Notes: generated by a model from the sequence alone, not told the origin. Counted from the first letter of the stretch, positions 51,246-61,025 are shown. The stretch is DNA of 64,000 bases from a bacterium (GCA_030622545.1 JAUXGA010000009.1:62001-126000); one strand, 5' to 3'. Numbers and translations are program-made.

Positions 51246-51698
51246 ATGGATGTTATCGATAGAGAGCTTATTCGGCTTCTGCAAAAGGACGGGCGTACGA
51301 CGCATGCAGCACTGTCGAAAACAGTGGGACTTTCACGCCCGTCTGTCATCGAGCGGTTGCGGAAACTGGAAAGAGCGGGGATTATCGCTGGCTATATGGT
51401 CGTCCTGAATCCGAAGAGAATGGGCAAAGAAGTGACGGCGTTTGTCACCGGCCGGTTTCGCGGAGGGACAATTTCATCGGAGGAGGAGAAGGGTCTCATG
51501 GAGCTTCGGGACGATCCGGATATCTTGGAGTGTCACAAGGTCTCAGGTGAAGAGAGCGTCATCATGAAGATTGTCACGCCATCCATCGAGACTCTCGAAA
51601 CAGTGCTCACGCGCATTCGCGACTCAAAAATCATCGACTCGACCACCACCTCAATCGTTCTGTCAACCTACTATGAAAAACGCGGCGTCCAGATTTAA
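51246..51698 (+). CDS. Lrp/AsnC-family transcriptional regulator
   Basis: 150 residues from the ATG at 51246, with GGAG about nine bases upstream; an ATG at 51231 would make an almost leaderless message. The N-terminal winged HTH reads MDVIDRELIRLLQKDGRTTH, then AALSKTVGLSRPSVIERLRK. The RAM ligand-binding domain includes ECHKVSGEESVIMKIVTPSI. These regulators respond to amino acids. The branched-chain aminotransferase gene follows after 17 bp, so control of, or response to, leucine, isoleucine or valine is likely. Confidence 0.92.
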   Translation: MDVIDRELIRLLQKDGRTTHAALSKTVGLSRPSVIERLRKLERAGIIAGYMVVLNPKRMGKEVTAFVTGRFRGGTISSEEEKGLMELRDDPDILECHKVSGEESVIMKIVTPSIETLETVLTRIRDSKIIDSTTTSIVLSTYYEKRGVQI

Positions 51699-51715
51699 AG
51701 CAACAGGAGGTCCCT

Positions 51716-52657
51716 ATGTTTGACGCGAATCTGAAAGTATGGCACAACGGAAAAATCATTTCATGGAACGACGCGACATTGCACATCGCCAGCCATGTGG
51801 TTCACTACGGTTCCTCGATTTTTGAAGGCATCCGCGCCTATGCAATGCCGGACGGCCCGGCTATTTTTCGCCTGCAGGATCACCTTGAACGCTTCTATAC
51901 AAGCGCGAAGATTTACGGGATGGAAATCCCTTTTTCTCAAGACGACATCCGAAAGGGTTGTTTCGAACTGCTCAGGGAGAATCACCAGAAATCTGCCTAT
52001 ATTCGTCCGGTAGCGTTTCGAGGACTCGGCAAACTCGGCATTGATCCGACATCGTGTCCGGTGGATGTTTCGATTTTGACGTGGAACTGGGGTGCATATT
52101 TGGGCGAGGATACTTTGAAAGATGGAGCGGATGTGTGCATCAGTTCGTGGCGGCGAATGGCTCCCGATACGTTCCCGGCGATGGCGAAGGCTGGCGGGCA
52201 CTACACCAATGCTCAGCTTATAAAGACCGAAGCCAAGATGAACGGTTACCATGAAGGCATCGCGCTGGACGTCATGGGGTTTGTGTCGGAAGGCCCGGGC
52301 ATGAATGTCTTTGTAGTTTATCAGGACACACTTCTAACTCCGCCATTATCCGCAGCGGTCTTACCGGGGATTCGCCGTGACAGCATTTTGAAATTAGCTG
52401 AGAAATTGCGGATCCCCACGCGAGTGGAGAACCTTTCACGCGAGATATTTTACGCAGCGAAAGAAGCCTTCTTAACCGGAACGGCGGCGGAAATTACTCC
52501 CATTCGCTCGGTGGACCGTAAACCTGTCGGCGACGGCAAACCGGGACCCATCACCCGGAAACTGCAAAACACCTTCTCGGATATTCTGCACGGGAAAACT
52601 CCGGATTCGTGGGGCTGGCTCGAAAAAGCGACGAGCCTCGAAGAGGCATTGGCGTAA
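51716..52657 (+). CDS. ilvE: Branched-chain amino acid aminotransferase
   Basis: 313 residues with AGGAGGT upstream. It is a fold-type IV PLP enzyme interconverting leucine, isoleucine and valine with their 2-oxo acids. Signatures are HVVHYGSSIFEGIRAY, YIRPVAFRG, the PLP lysine in NAQLIKTEAKMNGYHEGIAL, VSEGPGMNVFVV and LTGTAAEITPIRSVDRKPVG. The IRPxxxRG and EGxxxNxF pattern fits BCATs rather than D-amino acid transaminases. It is cotranscribed with the Lrp regulator. Confidence 0.94.
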   Translation: MFDANLKVWHNGKIISWNDATLHIASHVVHYGSSIFEGIRAYAMPDGPAIFRLQDHLERFYTSAKIYGMEIPFSQDDIRKGCFELLRENHQKSAYIRPVAFRGLGKLGIDPTSCPVDVSILTWNWGAYLGEDTLKDGADVCISSWRRMAPDTFPAMAKAGGHYTNAQLIKTEAKMNGYHEGIALDVMGFVSEGPGMNVFVVYQDTLLTPPLSAAVLPGIRRDSILKLAEKLRIPTRVENLSREIFYAAKEAFLTGTAAEITPIRSVDRKPVGDGKPGPITRKLQNTFSDILHGKTPDSWGWLEKATSLEEALA

Positions 52658-52690
52658 CGAAGCCAGATTCTTAGTTTAATTACAACAAAA

Positions 52691-52721
52691 CAACCCCGGT
52701 GATTGATTGTCGTCGGGGTTG
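52691..52721 (+). terminator. Hairpin after ilvE, probable terminator
   Basis: An 8-bp stem CAACCCCG / CGGGGTTG with a 15-base loop. There is no clear T-run after it. Confidence 0.6.
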
Positions 52722-52800
52722 ATTCTATGGAGGAAAAGGCTTATCTTTCTATGTTGAGACTGGATGATAGCTATCTATTTGTTTTTAACGAATAAATTCG

Positions 52801-53820
52801 ATGATTCAGATGTTTTATCGACTTGGGTGGGTGGGAGTATTTCTTAGTTTTACGTGTGTCCTCTTCGGAGCTTCCGAACAGGAACCGAACGATAATTTCA
52901 GTGAGGCGACGTTCATCGCTCAGGGCGATACGATTTTTTGCGCGACGTTGGATCCACCCGGAGATATGGATTTCTTTGAGTTTCTCGGAACTTATGGGGA
53001 TACATTAGTGACGTTCACGTATGGTTGCGAACTCTCCAACACGGACACCTATCTTTCACTCTTTGATTCCCTTGAAGACATTTTAGCCTATGATAACAAC
53101 AGTGGTGACAGTGCCTTTTCTCGTATCGAATACGAATTGCCGTATAGCGGAACTTATTACTTGCGGGTTGTTGAAAACGAACCCACGCCTGATTCGAGCT
53201 ATAGTCTCGTTGTGGATTTAGACACTTTGTCGGTTGCGTCTCATGATAGCTGCGCTTATGCTCATATTGTCGATGGGATTCCCTATCAGGAATCGTCCAG
53301 TACAGAGTGGTGCGGCAGTGAATGCGGCACCCCATCGCCGGATGTCTGGTATTTCTTCTCCAACCCGTCCCAGCGAACATTGGTTTTTTCGGTTTGTATG
53401 ACGAATTTTCACGCGCGTGTTCATGTGATGGGTGGTTGCTGCGAACAATTCGGTGACGATTCGGACGAAGGGTGCGGCGATGGTGCGATACTGATGATTC
53501 CGGATATGCCAATCGGTGATTATTATATCCTCGTTGAAGGAATAGACGCCTCTGAATTCGGAGATTTCATTTTTCAAGTCAACGGTGAAACGCAGCCCTG
53601 CCCTGAGCCGGAAGAACTGACGCTAACGACGGTGGACAGCTATCCGTTTTTATTCTGGGAAGCCGTTAGCGGCGCCAGCTTTTATGTGATATGGCAGAGC
53701 AACAGTGCCGACGCTGATTTCGAACATACCGGCACAACCGAAGAAACCTTTTGGACGGATTCCACCGGTTTTTCCGGTGCGCAGCGATTCTATCGTGTGA
53801 CCACGTATTGCCCTTGGTGA
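52801..53820 (+). CDS. Secreted protein with PPC (pre-peptidase C-terminal-like) domain and Fn3-like tail
   Basis: 339 residues. A signal peptide (LGWVGVFLSFTCVLFGAS) is followed at once by a PPC domain: EQEPNDNFSEATFIAQGDTI, DMDFFEFLGTYGDTLVTF and SGTYYLRVVENE. A second beta-sandwich follows (about 145-270) with six cysteines (EWCGSECGTP, GGCCEQF) that may form disulfides. The C-terminal Fn3-like segment is SFYVIWQSNSADADF. PPC domains accompany secreted proteases and surface proteins, but no catalytic domain is present here. The start has a poor ribosome site, and an ATG at 52810 is an alternative. Confidence 0.82.
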   Translation: MIQMFYRLGWVGVFLSFTCVLFGASEQEPNDNFSEATFIAQGDTIFCATLDPPGDMDFFEFLGTYGDTLVTFTYGCELSNTDTYLSLFDSLEDILAYDNNSGDSAFSRIEYELPYSGTYYLRVVENEPTPDSSYSLVVDLDTLSVASHDSCAYAHIVDGIPYQESSSTEWCGSECGTPSPDVWYFFSNPSQRTLVFSVCMTNFHARVHVMGGCCEQFGDDSDEGCGDGAILMIPDMPIGDYYILVEGIDASEFGDFIFQVNGETQPCPEPEELTLTTVDSYPFLFWEAVSGASFYVIWQSNSADADFEHTGTTEETFWTDSTGFSGAQRFYRVTTYCPW

Positions 53821-54935
53821 CTTTCTTGACACATCAGACTTCAGAATCTCAAACAACGTCTGCGACTCCATCGGTGCGCGAAGTCCGCATTGGAACGGTG
53901 ACCATTGGAAGTGGTTATCCGGTGGCGGTGCAGTCCATGACTTCGACGGACACGCGGGATGTTCGCGCGACGGTCGAGCAGATTCATCGTCTCGAAGAAG
54001 CGGGATGTGAAATCGTGCGCGTGGCCGTTCCCGATGAAGATGCGGCAGCCGTTCTTCCCGAGATTAAGAAAAGTATTAGCATCCCCCTCGTGGCGGATAT
54101 TCACTTTCATCATCGTCTTGCGCTGAAAGCTATCCAAAACGGCGCAGACAAAGTTCGCATTAATCCGGGCAACATCGGAAGCGAGGAGCGACTGAAAGAA
54201 GTTGCGAGAGCGGCGCAGGATGCGGGAATTCCTCTGCGCATTGGTGTAAATGCCGGTTCACTCGAGCGGGATATCGTTGACAAATATCAAGGCCCCAGTG
54301 CTCGCGGAATGGTCGAATCAGCTCTTCGTGCGATTCATGTGTTGGAAGACATTGATTTTCGGAATGTTGTCGTTTCACTGAAGGCCTCCGATATCCGGAT
54401 GACGGTGGAAGCCAACGTACTTTTTCGGCAGGAATGCAACTATCCGCTGCATTTGGGAGTTACGGAAGCAGGCACACTGAGAACAGGACTTGTGCGCTCC
54501 GCGATTGGTATCGGCTCGCTGCTGTTTCAGGGCATCGGCGAAACATTTCGAGTTTCATTGACAGCCGACCCTGTCGAAGAAATCAAAGCCGCATGGGAAA
54601 TACTGAGGTCGCTCCGGATTCGCTCCCGCGGGCCGATGATTATTGCTTGCCCGACATGCGGCCGGTGCGAAGTAAATCTGCTGTCGCTCGTCGATGAAGT
54701 CGAAAAGGCGCTGACGAAAGTGCGTGCGCCGATTCAGGTCGCGGTCATGGGTTGCGTGGTGAACGGTCCCGGTGAAGCTCGTGAAGCCGACTTCGCAATT
54801 GTCGGCGGCAAAGGGCAGGGACTGATTATGAAAAAAGGCGAGGTCGTTGCTAAGGTGCAGGAAGACAAGCTTGTCGATGCGCTGATGGAAGAGATTGAGA
54901 AATTATTACCCAAAAATAGAGGGCGGATTAAATGA
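53817..54935 (+). CDS. ispG: 4-hydroxy-3-methylbut-2-enyl diphosphate synthase
   Basis: 372 residues from GTG at 53817, which overlaps the stop of the PPC gene (GTGA); codons further upstream lie inside that gene. IspG reduces MEcPP to HMBPP in the MEP isoprenoid pathway with a [4Fe-4S] cluster. Motifs are TVTIGSGYPVAVQSMTSTDT, LVADIHFHHRLAL, KVRINPGNIGSEERL and LGVTEAGTLRTGLVRSAIGI. Cluster cysteines are CPTCGRC and MGCVVNGPGEA. It is the short bacterial form without the insert domain. dxs follows with an ATGA overlap. Confidence 0.95.
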   Translation: MTFLTHQTSESQTTSATPSVREVRIGTVTIGSGYPVAVQSMTSTDTRDVRATVEQIHRLEEAGCEIVRVAVPDEDAAAVLPEIKKSISIPLVADIHFHHRLALKAIQNGADKVRINPGNIGSEERLKEVARAAQDAGIPLRIGVNAGSLERDIVDKYQGPSARGMVESALRAIHVLEDIDFRNVVVSLKASDIRMTVEANVLFRQECNYPLHLGVTEAGTLRTGLVRSAIGIGSLLFQGIGETFRVSLTADPVEEIKAAWEILRSLRIRSRGPMIIACPTCGRCEVNLLSLVDEVEKALTKVRAPIQVAVMGCVVNGPGEAREADFAIVGGKGQGLIMKKGEVVAKVQEDKLVDALMEEIEKLLPKNRGRIK

Positions 54936-56923
54936 CGGGAAAAGCTTCGAACGATAATCAAGCTTTGCCTCTTTTGGATCAAGTGAACACCGTTTCTGAT
55001 TTGCGGGAGTTGCCGGAGGAAGAACTCGGGGCTCTCTGCAAAGAGTTGCGGGAATACCTCTGCAAAACCATCACGCGGCAGGGGGGACATCTGGCGGCGA
55101 GTCTTGGTGCGGTGGAATTGACGATTGCCTTGCACCGCGTCTATAACACTCCCGCTGATAAAATCGTCTGGGATGTCGGTCATCAAACGTATGTGCACAA
55201 AATTCTAACAGGCCGCAAAGAAGAATTCCAACATGTCCGGCAATTCGGCGGTATTTCAGGATTTCCACGCCGCGAAGAAAGCGAGTCCGATACGTTCGGA
55301 ACCGGTCACGCGTCTACATCGATTTCCGCCGCGTTGGGAGTAGCCACCGCTCGCGATCTGCACGAAGAAGATTATAAGGTCGTTGCGGTTATCGGTGATG
55401 GAGGGATGACCGGCGGTCTCGCGTTTGAGGGTTTGAACAACGCAGGCGCTTCCGGTCGTGATATCACGGTTGTTTTAAACGACAATCAGATGTCCATTTC
55501 GCCTAACGTGGGAGCCATCGCGAAGCATCTGGCGCGCATGGAAACGAATCCACTTTTAGGACGCGTCAAGGATGACATCTGGGAACTGTTGGGAAAACTT
55601 CCTTGGGGCGCTAAACGAGCGCGTGACCTCGCCGGGAAGCTTGAAGGGAGTCTGAAAAACCTGCTCGTGCCGGGAATGTTGTTTGAAGATTTGGGCTTTC
55701 AATATTTCGGACCCTTCGACGGCCATAACTTAAGCGAGCTTATCGAAATTTTCAAGAAAGTTCAATCGCACAAACATCCGGTGCTGGTTCACATCATCAC
55801 AAAGAAGGGTAAAGGATTTAATCCGGCGGAAGAAAATCCCACGAAATATCACGGCGTCTCTGCTGCTCCAAAGAAGAACGCGAAGGAAAGCGCGCCGTCG
55901 CGAAGTTATACGGATATTTTCGCCGATGCGATGCTCAAAGAAGCGGAACACAATTCGAACATCGTCGCCATCACAGCGGCGATGGCTGAAGGAACCGGGC
56001 TGGTGCCGTTTCAAGAGCGATTCCCCGAACGTTTTTTTGATGTTGGCATCGCGGAAGGTCACGCGGTCACGTTTGCCGCGGGGTTAGCGACCGGAGAACT
56101 CAGACCGGTTTGTGCTATCTATTCGACGTTTCTCCAGCGAGCGTTCGATCACGTCATTCATGATGTCGCGATTCAAAAATTACCGGTCGTTTTCGCGGTG
56201 GATCGCGCCGGACTGGTTGGTGAAGACGGCCCCACGCATCATGGAGTTTTTGACTTGACGTATTTGAGTACGATTCCAAATATGGTCGTCGCCGCGCCGA
56301 AAGATGGCAGGGAACTCCGAAGTCTTCTGCACACCGCACTAAGATGGAAACACGGCCCCTTCGCGATTCGTTTCCCGCGTGCGAAAGTCCCCGACAAGAT
56401 TCAGGGACATGTGCCGCGCATTCTCCCGGTGGGTACATGGAAACAGCTTCGTGAAGGCAGTGATATCGCTATCTTGGCTGTCGGCTCGATGGTGAATACC
56501 GCGATGGATGCCGCGAAGGAACTCGTGGAAGAAGGCATCAACGTTACCTTGGTCAACTGCCGCTACGTCAAACCGATTGATGAAGAGATGCTGCAGAACT
56601 TGCGGTTGTCTCATCGGTTGCTGGTTTCCATTGAAGAGAACTCAGGAATCGGCGGATTCGCCAGTATATTGGCTCAAGTGTTTGCACATCAGCCGGGTGG
56701 CGCGCGTCTGTTTTCCCTGCACCTTCCAGATAGGTTTATTGAGCACGGTGCACGCTCGAAGTTGTTGGAGCAGGTAGGACTCTCCACAGAGTCCATCAAG
56801 AAAATTATCTATCTGCTTGCTACCGGTGGGAAATCATTAGACCTTGAGAAATTCGCCGCATCGTACGATAGTGTCACGGCAACCCCGGAGGGTTTTGTTC
56901 AGGCGATGAAGGAGCACGCATGA
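54932..56923 (+). CDS. dxs: 1-deoxy-D-xylulose-5-phosphate synthase
   Basis: 663 residues. It is the thiamine-diphosphate enzyme that condenses pyruvate and glyceraldehyde 3-phosphate as first step of the MEP pathway. Visible blocks are GGHLAASLGAVELTIALHRV, DVGHQTYVHKILTGR, the ThDP/Mg site GDGGMTGGLAFEGLNNAG with NDNQMSIS, the transketolase pyrimidine domain (FDVGIAEGHAVTFAAGLA) and DRAGLVGEDGPTHHGVFDL. Placed between ispG and ispH with four-base overlaps on both sides, it makes a compact three-gene MEP cluster. Confidence 0.96.
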   Translation: MTGKASNDNQALPLLDQVNTVSDLRELPEEELGALCKELREYLCKTITRQGGHLAASLGAVELTIALHRVYNTPADKIVWDVGHQTYVHKILTGRKEEFQHVRQFGGISGFPRREESESDTFGTGHASTSISAALGVATARDLHEEDYKVVAVIGDGGMTGGLAFEGLNNAGASGRDITVVLNDNQMSISPNVGAIAKHLARMETNPLLGRVKDDIWELLGKLPWGAKRARDLAGKLEGSLKNLLVPGMLFEDLGFQYFGPFDGHNLSELIEIFKKVQSHKHPVLVHIITKKGKGFNPAEENPTKYHGVSAAPKKNAKESAPSRSYTDIFADAMLKEAEHNSNIVAITAAMAEGTGLVPFQERFPERFFDVGIAEGHAVTFAAGLATGELRPVCAIYSTFLQRAFDHVIHDVAIQKLPVVFAVDRAGLVGEDGPTHHGVFDLTYLSTIPNMVVAAPKDGRELRSLLHTALRWKHGPFAIRFPRAKVPDKIQGHVPRILPVGTWKQLREGSDIAILAVGSMVNTAMDAAKELVEEGINVTLVNCRYVKPIDEEMLQNLRLSHRLLVSIEENSGIGGFASILAQVFAHQPGGARLFSLHLPDRFIEHGARSKLLEQVGLSTESIKKIIYLLATGGKSLDLEKFAASYDSVTATPEGFVQAMKEHA

Positions 56924-57810
56924 AAGTCATGATTGACCCGCGCGCCGGTTTCTGCGGAGGAGTCAAGCGTGTGGTGAAAATCGCGGAACGGGAACTCTCT
57001 TCCTCGGAAACGTCGCTGTTTTCTCTGGGCGATGTGATTCACAACGAGCGAGAAATCCGCAGGCTTGAAGAACTCGGTCTGCGTTCGACAGACAATACAA
57101 TTCTTGAAAATAAATCCGATTCTCCCTGCCGTCTTCTCATTCGTGCGCACGGCGAACCGTCGGATGTTTTCGAGCGGGCGAGTGCGTGCAGTTTCGAGGT
57201 CATCGACGGCACCTGTCCGGTCGTGACACGTTCTCAGGATATCGCGCGCGCTCATCATCTTGCCGGTGAGCAGGTCGTGATTATCGGGAAACCATACCAC
57301 CCGGAAACGAAAGGAATCATCGGTCACTGCAGCGGCGATGCAGTCGTTGTATTTGAACGCGATGATATTCAGAAGCTTCAGCCGGAACGAAAAACGTTCG
57401 TGCTGGCTCAGACAACTATCAGCGCGAATTGGTTTGACGAGCGCGTGGGATGGGTGAAGGAGCGTTGCCGGGATGTCGTGGTGGAAAACACGCTGTGCCG
57501 GTTTGTGGTGGGACGTGATAAAGATTTGCGTCATTTTGCAGCGCAGGTGGACGTGCTTATTTTCGTCGGAGGGACGAGGAGTTCGAATACGAAGAGTCTT
57601 TATGAAGTCTGCCGTCGAGCGAATCCACGGTCGCATCTAATCACCGGCGAGAATGATATTGATACGGCGTGGTTTCGCCCCGAGGACACCGTCGGGATTT
57701 CCGGCAGTGCGTCAACACCCCAATGGCAGCTCATTGAAGTGAAACAGTTTTTGGAAAAGTTGAATTGCGTCGAGGAACCGATTCGTGACACTGCCGGAAA
57801 TACCTGTTGA
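56920..57810 (+). CDS. ispH: 4-hydroxy-3-methylbut-2-enyl diphosphate reductase
   Basis: 296 residues. IspH makes IPP and DMAPP from HMBPP using a [4Fe-4S] cluster. The three cluster cysteines are visible in AGFCGGVKR, IDGTCPVVTRSQ and VENTLCRFVVGRD. Substrate-binding residues lie in GDVIHNEREI, IRAHGEP and KPYHPETKGIIGHC. FVGGTRSSNTKSLYEVC and GISGSASTPQWQL complete the family pattern. It overlaps dxs by four bases; the lipA start lies 26 bases inside its 3' end. Confidence 0.95.
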   Translation: MKVMIDPRAGFCGGVKRVVKIAERELSSSETSLFSLGDVIHNEREIRRLEELGLRSTDNTILENKSDSPCRLLIRAHGEPSDVFERASACSFEVIDGTCPVVTRSQDIARAHHLAGEQVVIIGKPYHPETKGIIGHCSGDAVVVFERDDIQKLQPERKTFVLAQTTISANWFDERVGWVKERCRDVVVENTLCRFVVGRDKDLRHFAAQVDVLIFVGGTRSSNTKSLYEVCRRANPRSHLITGENDIDTAWFRPEDTVGISGSASTPQWQLIEVKQFLEKLNCVEEPIRDTAGNTC

Positions 57811-58678
57811 AACAAAGGAATCCCGCGGGCGGCGAAAACCGGATTGGCTGAAAGTGCGCTTGCCCGGAAGCGGCCGCTTTGCTCAGGTGCAGCGGCTGGT
57901 GAAAGACTACCGATTGCACACCGTCTGCCAGAGCGCGCGGTGCCCGAATGTCGGTCAGTGTTGGGAGAGCGGCACGGCGACGTTCATGATTTTGGGGGAC
58001 GTCTGCACGAGGTCATGCCGCTTTTGTGCGGTGAAAAACGGCGCGCCGGAACCATTGGATTCAGACGAACCGAAGCATGTCGCCGAAGCTGTGCAAAAAC
58101 TCGCGCTGAAGTATGTTGTGGTCACATCGGTCACGCGGGATGATTTAGCAGGTGGCGGCGCGCAGTTGTTCGCGGATGTGATACGCGAAATTCGAGCGTT
58201 TGTGCCCGATTGCAAAGTAGAAGTTCTTGTCCCTGATTTTCAGGGCGTGGAAGATGCGCTGCGAATTGTGTGCGACGCCGCTCCGGATATTTTGAATCAT
58301 AACATCGAAACCGTGCATCGCCTTTACGCGACGGTTCGTCCGCAAGCGAAATATTGGCGCTCGCTTCAGCTTTTGGCTCGCGCGCGCTCCATGGGAATGC
58401 GGACGAAATCAGGATTGATGGTCGGCGTTGGCGAAACACGCGACGAAGTGATTCAAACGATGCGCGATTTACGCGAAACCGGCTGCGAACTTCTCACCAT
58501 CGGCCAGTATCTTCAACCGACACCTTCATGTATTCCCGTCGTTGAATTCATCTCACCAGAAACGTTTCATGAGTACCAAGTTATCGGACTCGATTTGGGA
58601 TTCCGGCATGTCGAATCGGGACCTCTCGTCCGAAGTTCCTACCACGCCGCTCTTCAGGAAGCCGCCGCTGCGAAGTAA
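57785..58678 (+). CDS. lipA: Lipoyl synthase
   Basis: 297 residues from a GTG start. It is a radical SAM enzyme inserting two sulfurs into protein-bound octanoyl groups. The auxiliary-cluster cysteines are in VCQSARCPNVGQCWESGTAT. The radical-SAM CxxxCxxC is GDVCTRSCRFCAV, and the C-terminal serine ligand is in LVRSSYHA. Length is normal. A 26-base overlap with ispH implies coupling. LipA and the IspG/IspH pair all need 4Fe-4S clusters, which may explain the shared operon. No lipB was seen nearby. Confidence 0.96.
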   Translation: MTLPEIPVETKESRGRRKPDWLKVRLPGSGRFAQVQRLVKDYRLHTVCQSARCPNVGQCWESGTATFMILGDVCTRSCRFCAVKNGAPEPLDSDEPKHVAEAVQKLALKYVVVTSVTRDDLAGGGAQLFADVIREIRAFVPDCKVEVLVPDFQGVEDALRIVCDAAPDILNHNIETVHRLYATVRPQAKYWRSLQLLARARSMGMRTKSGLMVGVGETRDEVIQTMRDLRETGCELLTIGQYLQPTPSCIPVVEFISPETFHEYQVIGLDLGFRHVESGPLVRSSYHAALQEAAAAK

Positions 58679-58746
58679 AACGAGTTAAAAGCCAGAAGAA
58701 AAACGCCATTACAACGGCGTGTCTTTGGCCGTGCGGAAATAAAGTC

Positions 58747-58800
58747 CGCCGAGGCAGGTCGCCAGACCTGCCCGTAACTTATATCCCCGCGCGCGCGGGG
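58747..58800. repeat. Intergenic repeats (families A and I)
   Basis: CGCCGAGGCAGGTC-GCCA-GACCTGCCCGTAACTT, then the 16-base palindrome CCCCGCGCGCGCGGGG. A weak hairpin ACGCC-ATTACAAC-GGCGT just upstream at 58703-58720 may end the lipA message. Confidence 0.7.
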
Positions 58801-58861
58801 ATACTAAGGGGGGTCATAATAAAAATAAGAAATGTGACATACAGGTAAGCATGGAGATGTT

Positions 58862-60673
58862 ATGGAAAAATCTGCATCTGAACTAACTTTTCGAGCCGTT
58901 GTGTCCGGTTTGTTTGTTGGATGTTTGATTGGAGCGTCCAATGTTTGTATCGGACTGAAAATCGGCTGGACATTTGGAGCTTCGATTACGGCGGCGGTGA
59001 TTTCGTTCGCCCTTTTCAAAGGAATGGGCACGTTCATGAGCCGACCGTACGGGCCAAAAGAAAATCTTATCTCGGCGACAGCGGGTTCATCGGCGGGCAC
59101 GATGGCATCAGCGGGTGGCATGGTCGCGTGCATTCCCGCGCTGGAAATGTTCCGCCTCGAAACGTTGGGGCCGGGGTATAACCTGACCTATTGGCAGCTT
59201 GTCATCTGGGCGATTTCCGTCGCGTTCTTAGGCGTATTCTTCGCGGTGCCGCTGCGCAGGCAGATGGTCGTCGTCGAAAAGCTGCGTTATCCCACCGGCA
59301 CGGCGGCCGGTGAAACCATTAAGGCAATGTACGCGTCCGGTGTGGAAGCGGTGAAAAAAGCCAAAGTGCTTTTCTATTCGCTCATCGCCGCGGCAGGAAT
59401 TAAGCTGGTCTATTCCGTTCAACCGCTCGGACTGTCTTCGCTTGAAGACATTTCGTTCAACGACATCGGACTTGGCGGTCTGGGAATTTTCGGGATTGGT
59501 TTCGCGGCGCTCCGGCTCGGTATCAATTTATCGCCGATGATGCTCGGTGCGGGGATTTTAATCGGTCCGAAAGTCGGCTGGTCACTCTTTGCCGGGGGGG
59601 TGTTGGCGTGGGGAGTGATTGCTCCGATTTTATTCAATATGGATATTGTTCAGTACACCACCGATGCCGCGGTGTATAAAACCGCGTTCAAATGGGTACT
59701 CTGGCCGGGAGTCGCCTGTATGGTTGCCGCTGGATTCACGAGCCTTGCTTTGCAGTATAAAGTCATCGGGCATACGTTCACGTCCCTGCGCAGAGCCGCG
59801 AAAGGCGGCGCGCCGGTTCAGACAGAAGGCGAAGCCGAAGAAGACGCTCCTGATCCCTTCCCGATGGGATGGTGGACTATCGGCATGATTTGCGCAACAG
59901 TTTTCACGACGGCTTTGGCCAATATCTACTTTGACATTCCAATATGGATGGGTATTCTGGCAGTCGCTCTGTCGTTTCTTATCGCCAGCATCGCCGTGCG
60001 CGCGACCGGAGAAACCGACATCAATCCCGTTGGCGCGATGGGTAAAATCACGCAGGTGGTCTATGGCGCGCTGGATCCGGGCAAGATTCCGACGAACCTT
60101 ATGGCGGCAGGAATTACCGCTGCGGGCGCCAGTCAGGCCGGAGATTTGATGCACGATTTGAAAGCCGGGTATATGCTGAAGGTATCGATTCGCAAGCAGG
60201 TGATTACGCAGCTTATCGGCGTTATTGTGGGCGTCTTCATTGTCGCGGCGGTGTACCGGCTGCTGACAGCCGCCTATGAAATCCCCGGCGATACGTTCGC
60301 AGGGCCTGCGGTGATTGCATGGCATGCGATGGCGGAAGTCTTGGCGAAAGGTGTTTCATCATTGCCGGATGGAGCGTTGTGGGCGGCGCTTGTCGGAGGC
60401 TTCGTCGGAATCGCGTTGACGCTTTTGGCGCGCATTAAATCTCTGAGCAAATGGGTGCCGTCGCCGGTGGCTTTGGGGATTGCGTTCATGGTGCCGGCTT
60501 TTTATTCATTTGGCATGTGGTTGGGTGCGATTATTACTTACGTCTACAACCGCAAAAATCCAGATGGTGTTGACCGCTACGGCGCGTCGCTCGCTTCCGG
60601 TCTAATCGCAGGTGAGGGACTGATGATGGTCGTGGTAGCGATTCTGCTTATCTTAGGAGTATCGTGGGTGTAA
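58862..60673 (+). CDS. OPT-family oligopeptide/metal-chelate transporter
   Basis: 603 residues with GGAG nine bases ahead of the ATG. It is almost entirely hydrophobic, with about 14 predicted membrane segments. OPT/YSL family features are GLFVGCLIGASNVCIGLKIG with WTFGASITAAV, RPYGPKENLISATAGSSAGT, VEKLRYPTGTAAGETIKAMY and AAGITAAGASQAGDLMHDLK. Bacterial OPT members are proton-coupled importers of small peptides or metal complexes; the substrate is not predictable. With the secreted carboxypeptidases and gamma-glutamyltransferase in this window a role in peptide use is a reasonable guess. Confidence 0.92.
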   Translation: MEKSASELTFRAVVSGLFVGCLIGASNVCIGLKIGWTFGASITAAVISFALFKGMGTFMSRPYGPKENLISATAGSSAGTMASAGGMVACIPALEMFRLETLGPGYNLTYWQLVIWAISVAFLGVFFAVPLRRQMVVVEKLRYPTGTAAGETIKAMYASGVEAVKKAKVLFYSLIAAAGIKLVYSVQPLGLSSLEDISFNDIGLGGLGIFGIGFAALRLGINLSPMMLGAGILIGPKVGWSLFAGGVLAWGVIAPILFNMDIVQYTTDAAVYKTAFKWVLWPGVACMVAAGFTSLALQYKVIGHTFTSLRRAAKGGAPVQTEGEAEEDAPDPFPMGWWTIGMICATVFTTALANIYFDIPIWMGILAVALSFLIASIAVRATGETDINPVGAMGKITQVVYGALDPGKIPTNLMAAGITAAGASQAGDLMHDLKAGYMLKVSIRKQVITQLIGVIVGVFIVAAVYRLLTAAYEIPGDTFAGPAVIAWHAMAEVLAKGVSSLPDGALWAALVGGFVGIALTLLARIKSLSKWVPSPVALGIAFMVPAFYSFGMWLGAIITYVYNRKNPDGVDRYGASLASGLIAGEGLMMVVVAILLILGVSWV

Positions 60674-60721
60674 TATCAATCTTCCCCACGGCGGAAAAAC
60701 TTCACGTGTGAATTTGCATAT

Positions 60722-60792
60722 TGTAGGGGCACACCCGCGTGTGTGCCCGAAATAAAAACATCGCCGTTGTGGCTCTCCAGAGCCGCAATGCG
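60722..60792. repeat. Intergenic hairpin repeats (families E and D)
   Basis: TTGTAGGGGCACAC-CCGC-GTGTGTGCCCG, then CGCCGTTGTGGCTC-TCCA-GAGCCGCAATG. Stems differ from other copies of the same families. Confidence 0.78.
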
Positions 60793-60807
60793 AAAGTATG
60801 TTTGTAC

Positions 60808-60841
60808 GCGGCTGGACACATGAGTCCGGCCGCATTTTTTT
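60808..60841 (+). terminator. Rho-independent terminator after the OPT gene
   Basis: Stem GCGGCTGGAC / GTCCGGCCGC (one mismatch) with loop ACATGA, followed by A and a run of T. Confidence 0.88.
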
Positions 60842-60937
60842 ATATGGAAACAAAGCGCGAAAGGAGGCGTTCCTAATAAGGGAAGTGTGCGATTCAATAA
60901 AAAAGCCATCAGGTGAGTAAAATACAGATATTTATGC

Positions 60938-60966
60938 TTGACAAACCGCAAGGCAATTCGTATATT
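60938..60966 (+). promoter_or_regulatory. Promoter of the tol operon
   Basis: TTGACA (60938-60943), 17-base spacer, TATATT (60961-60966). The predicted leader is about 50 bases. Confidence 0.88.
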
Positions 60967-61025
60967 TATAAATTGCACTCGTCCGATGTTTCAGGGGCTA
61001 AAAGCCTTAATTTTCAGGAGTTTCG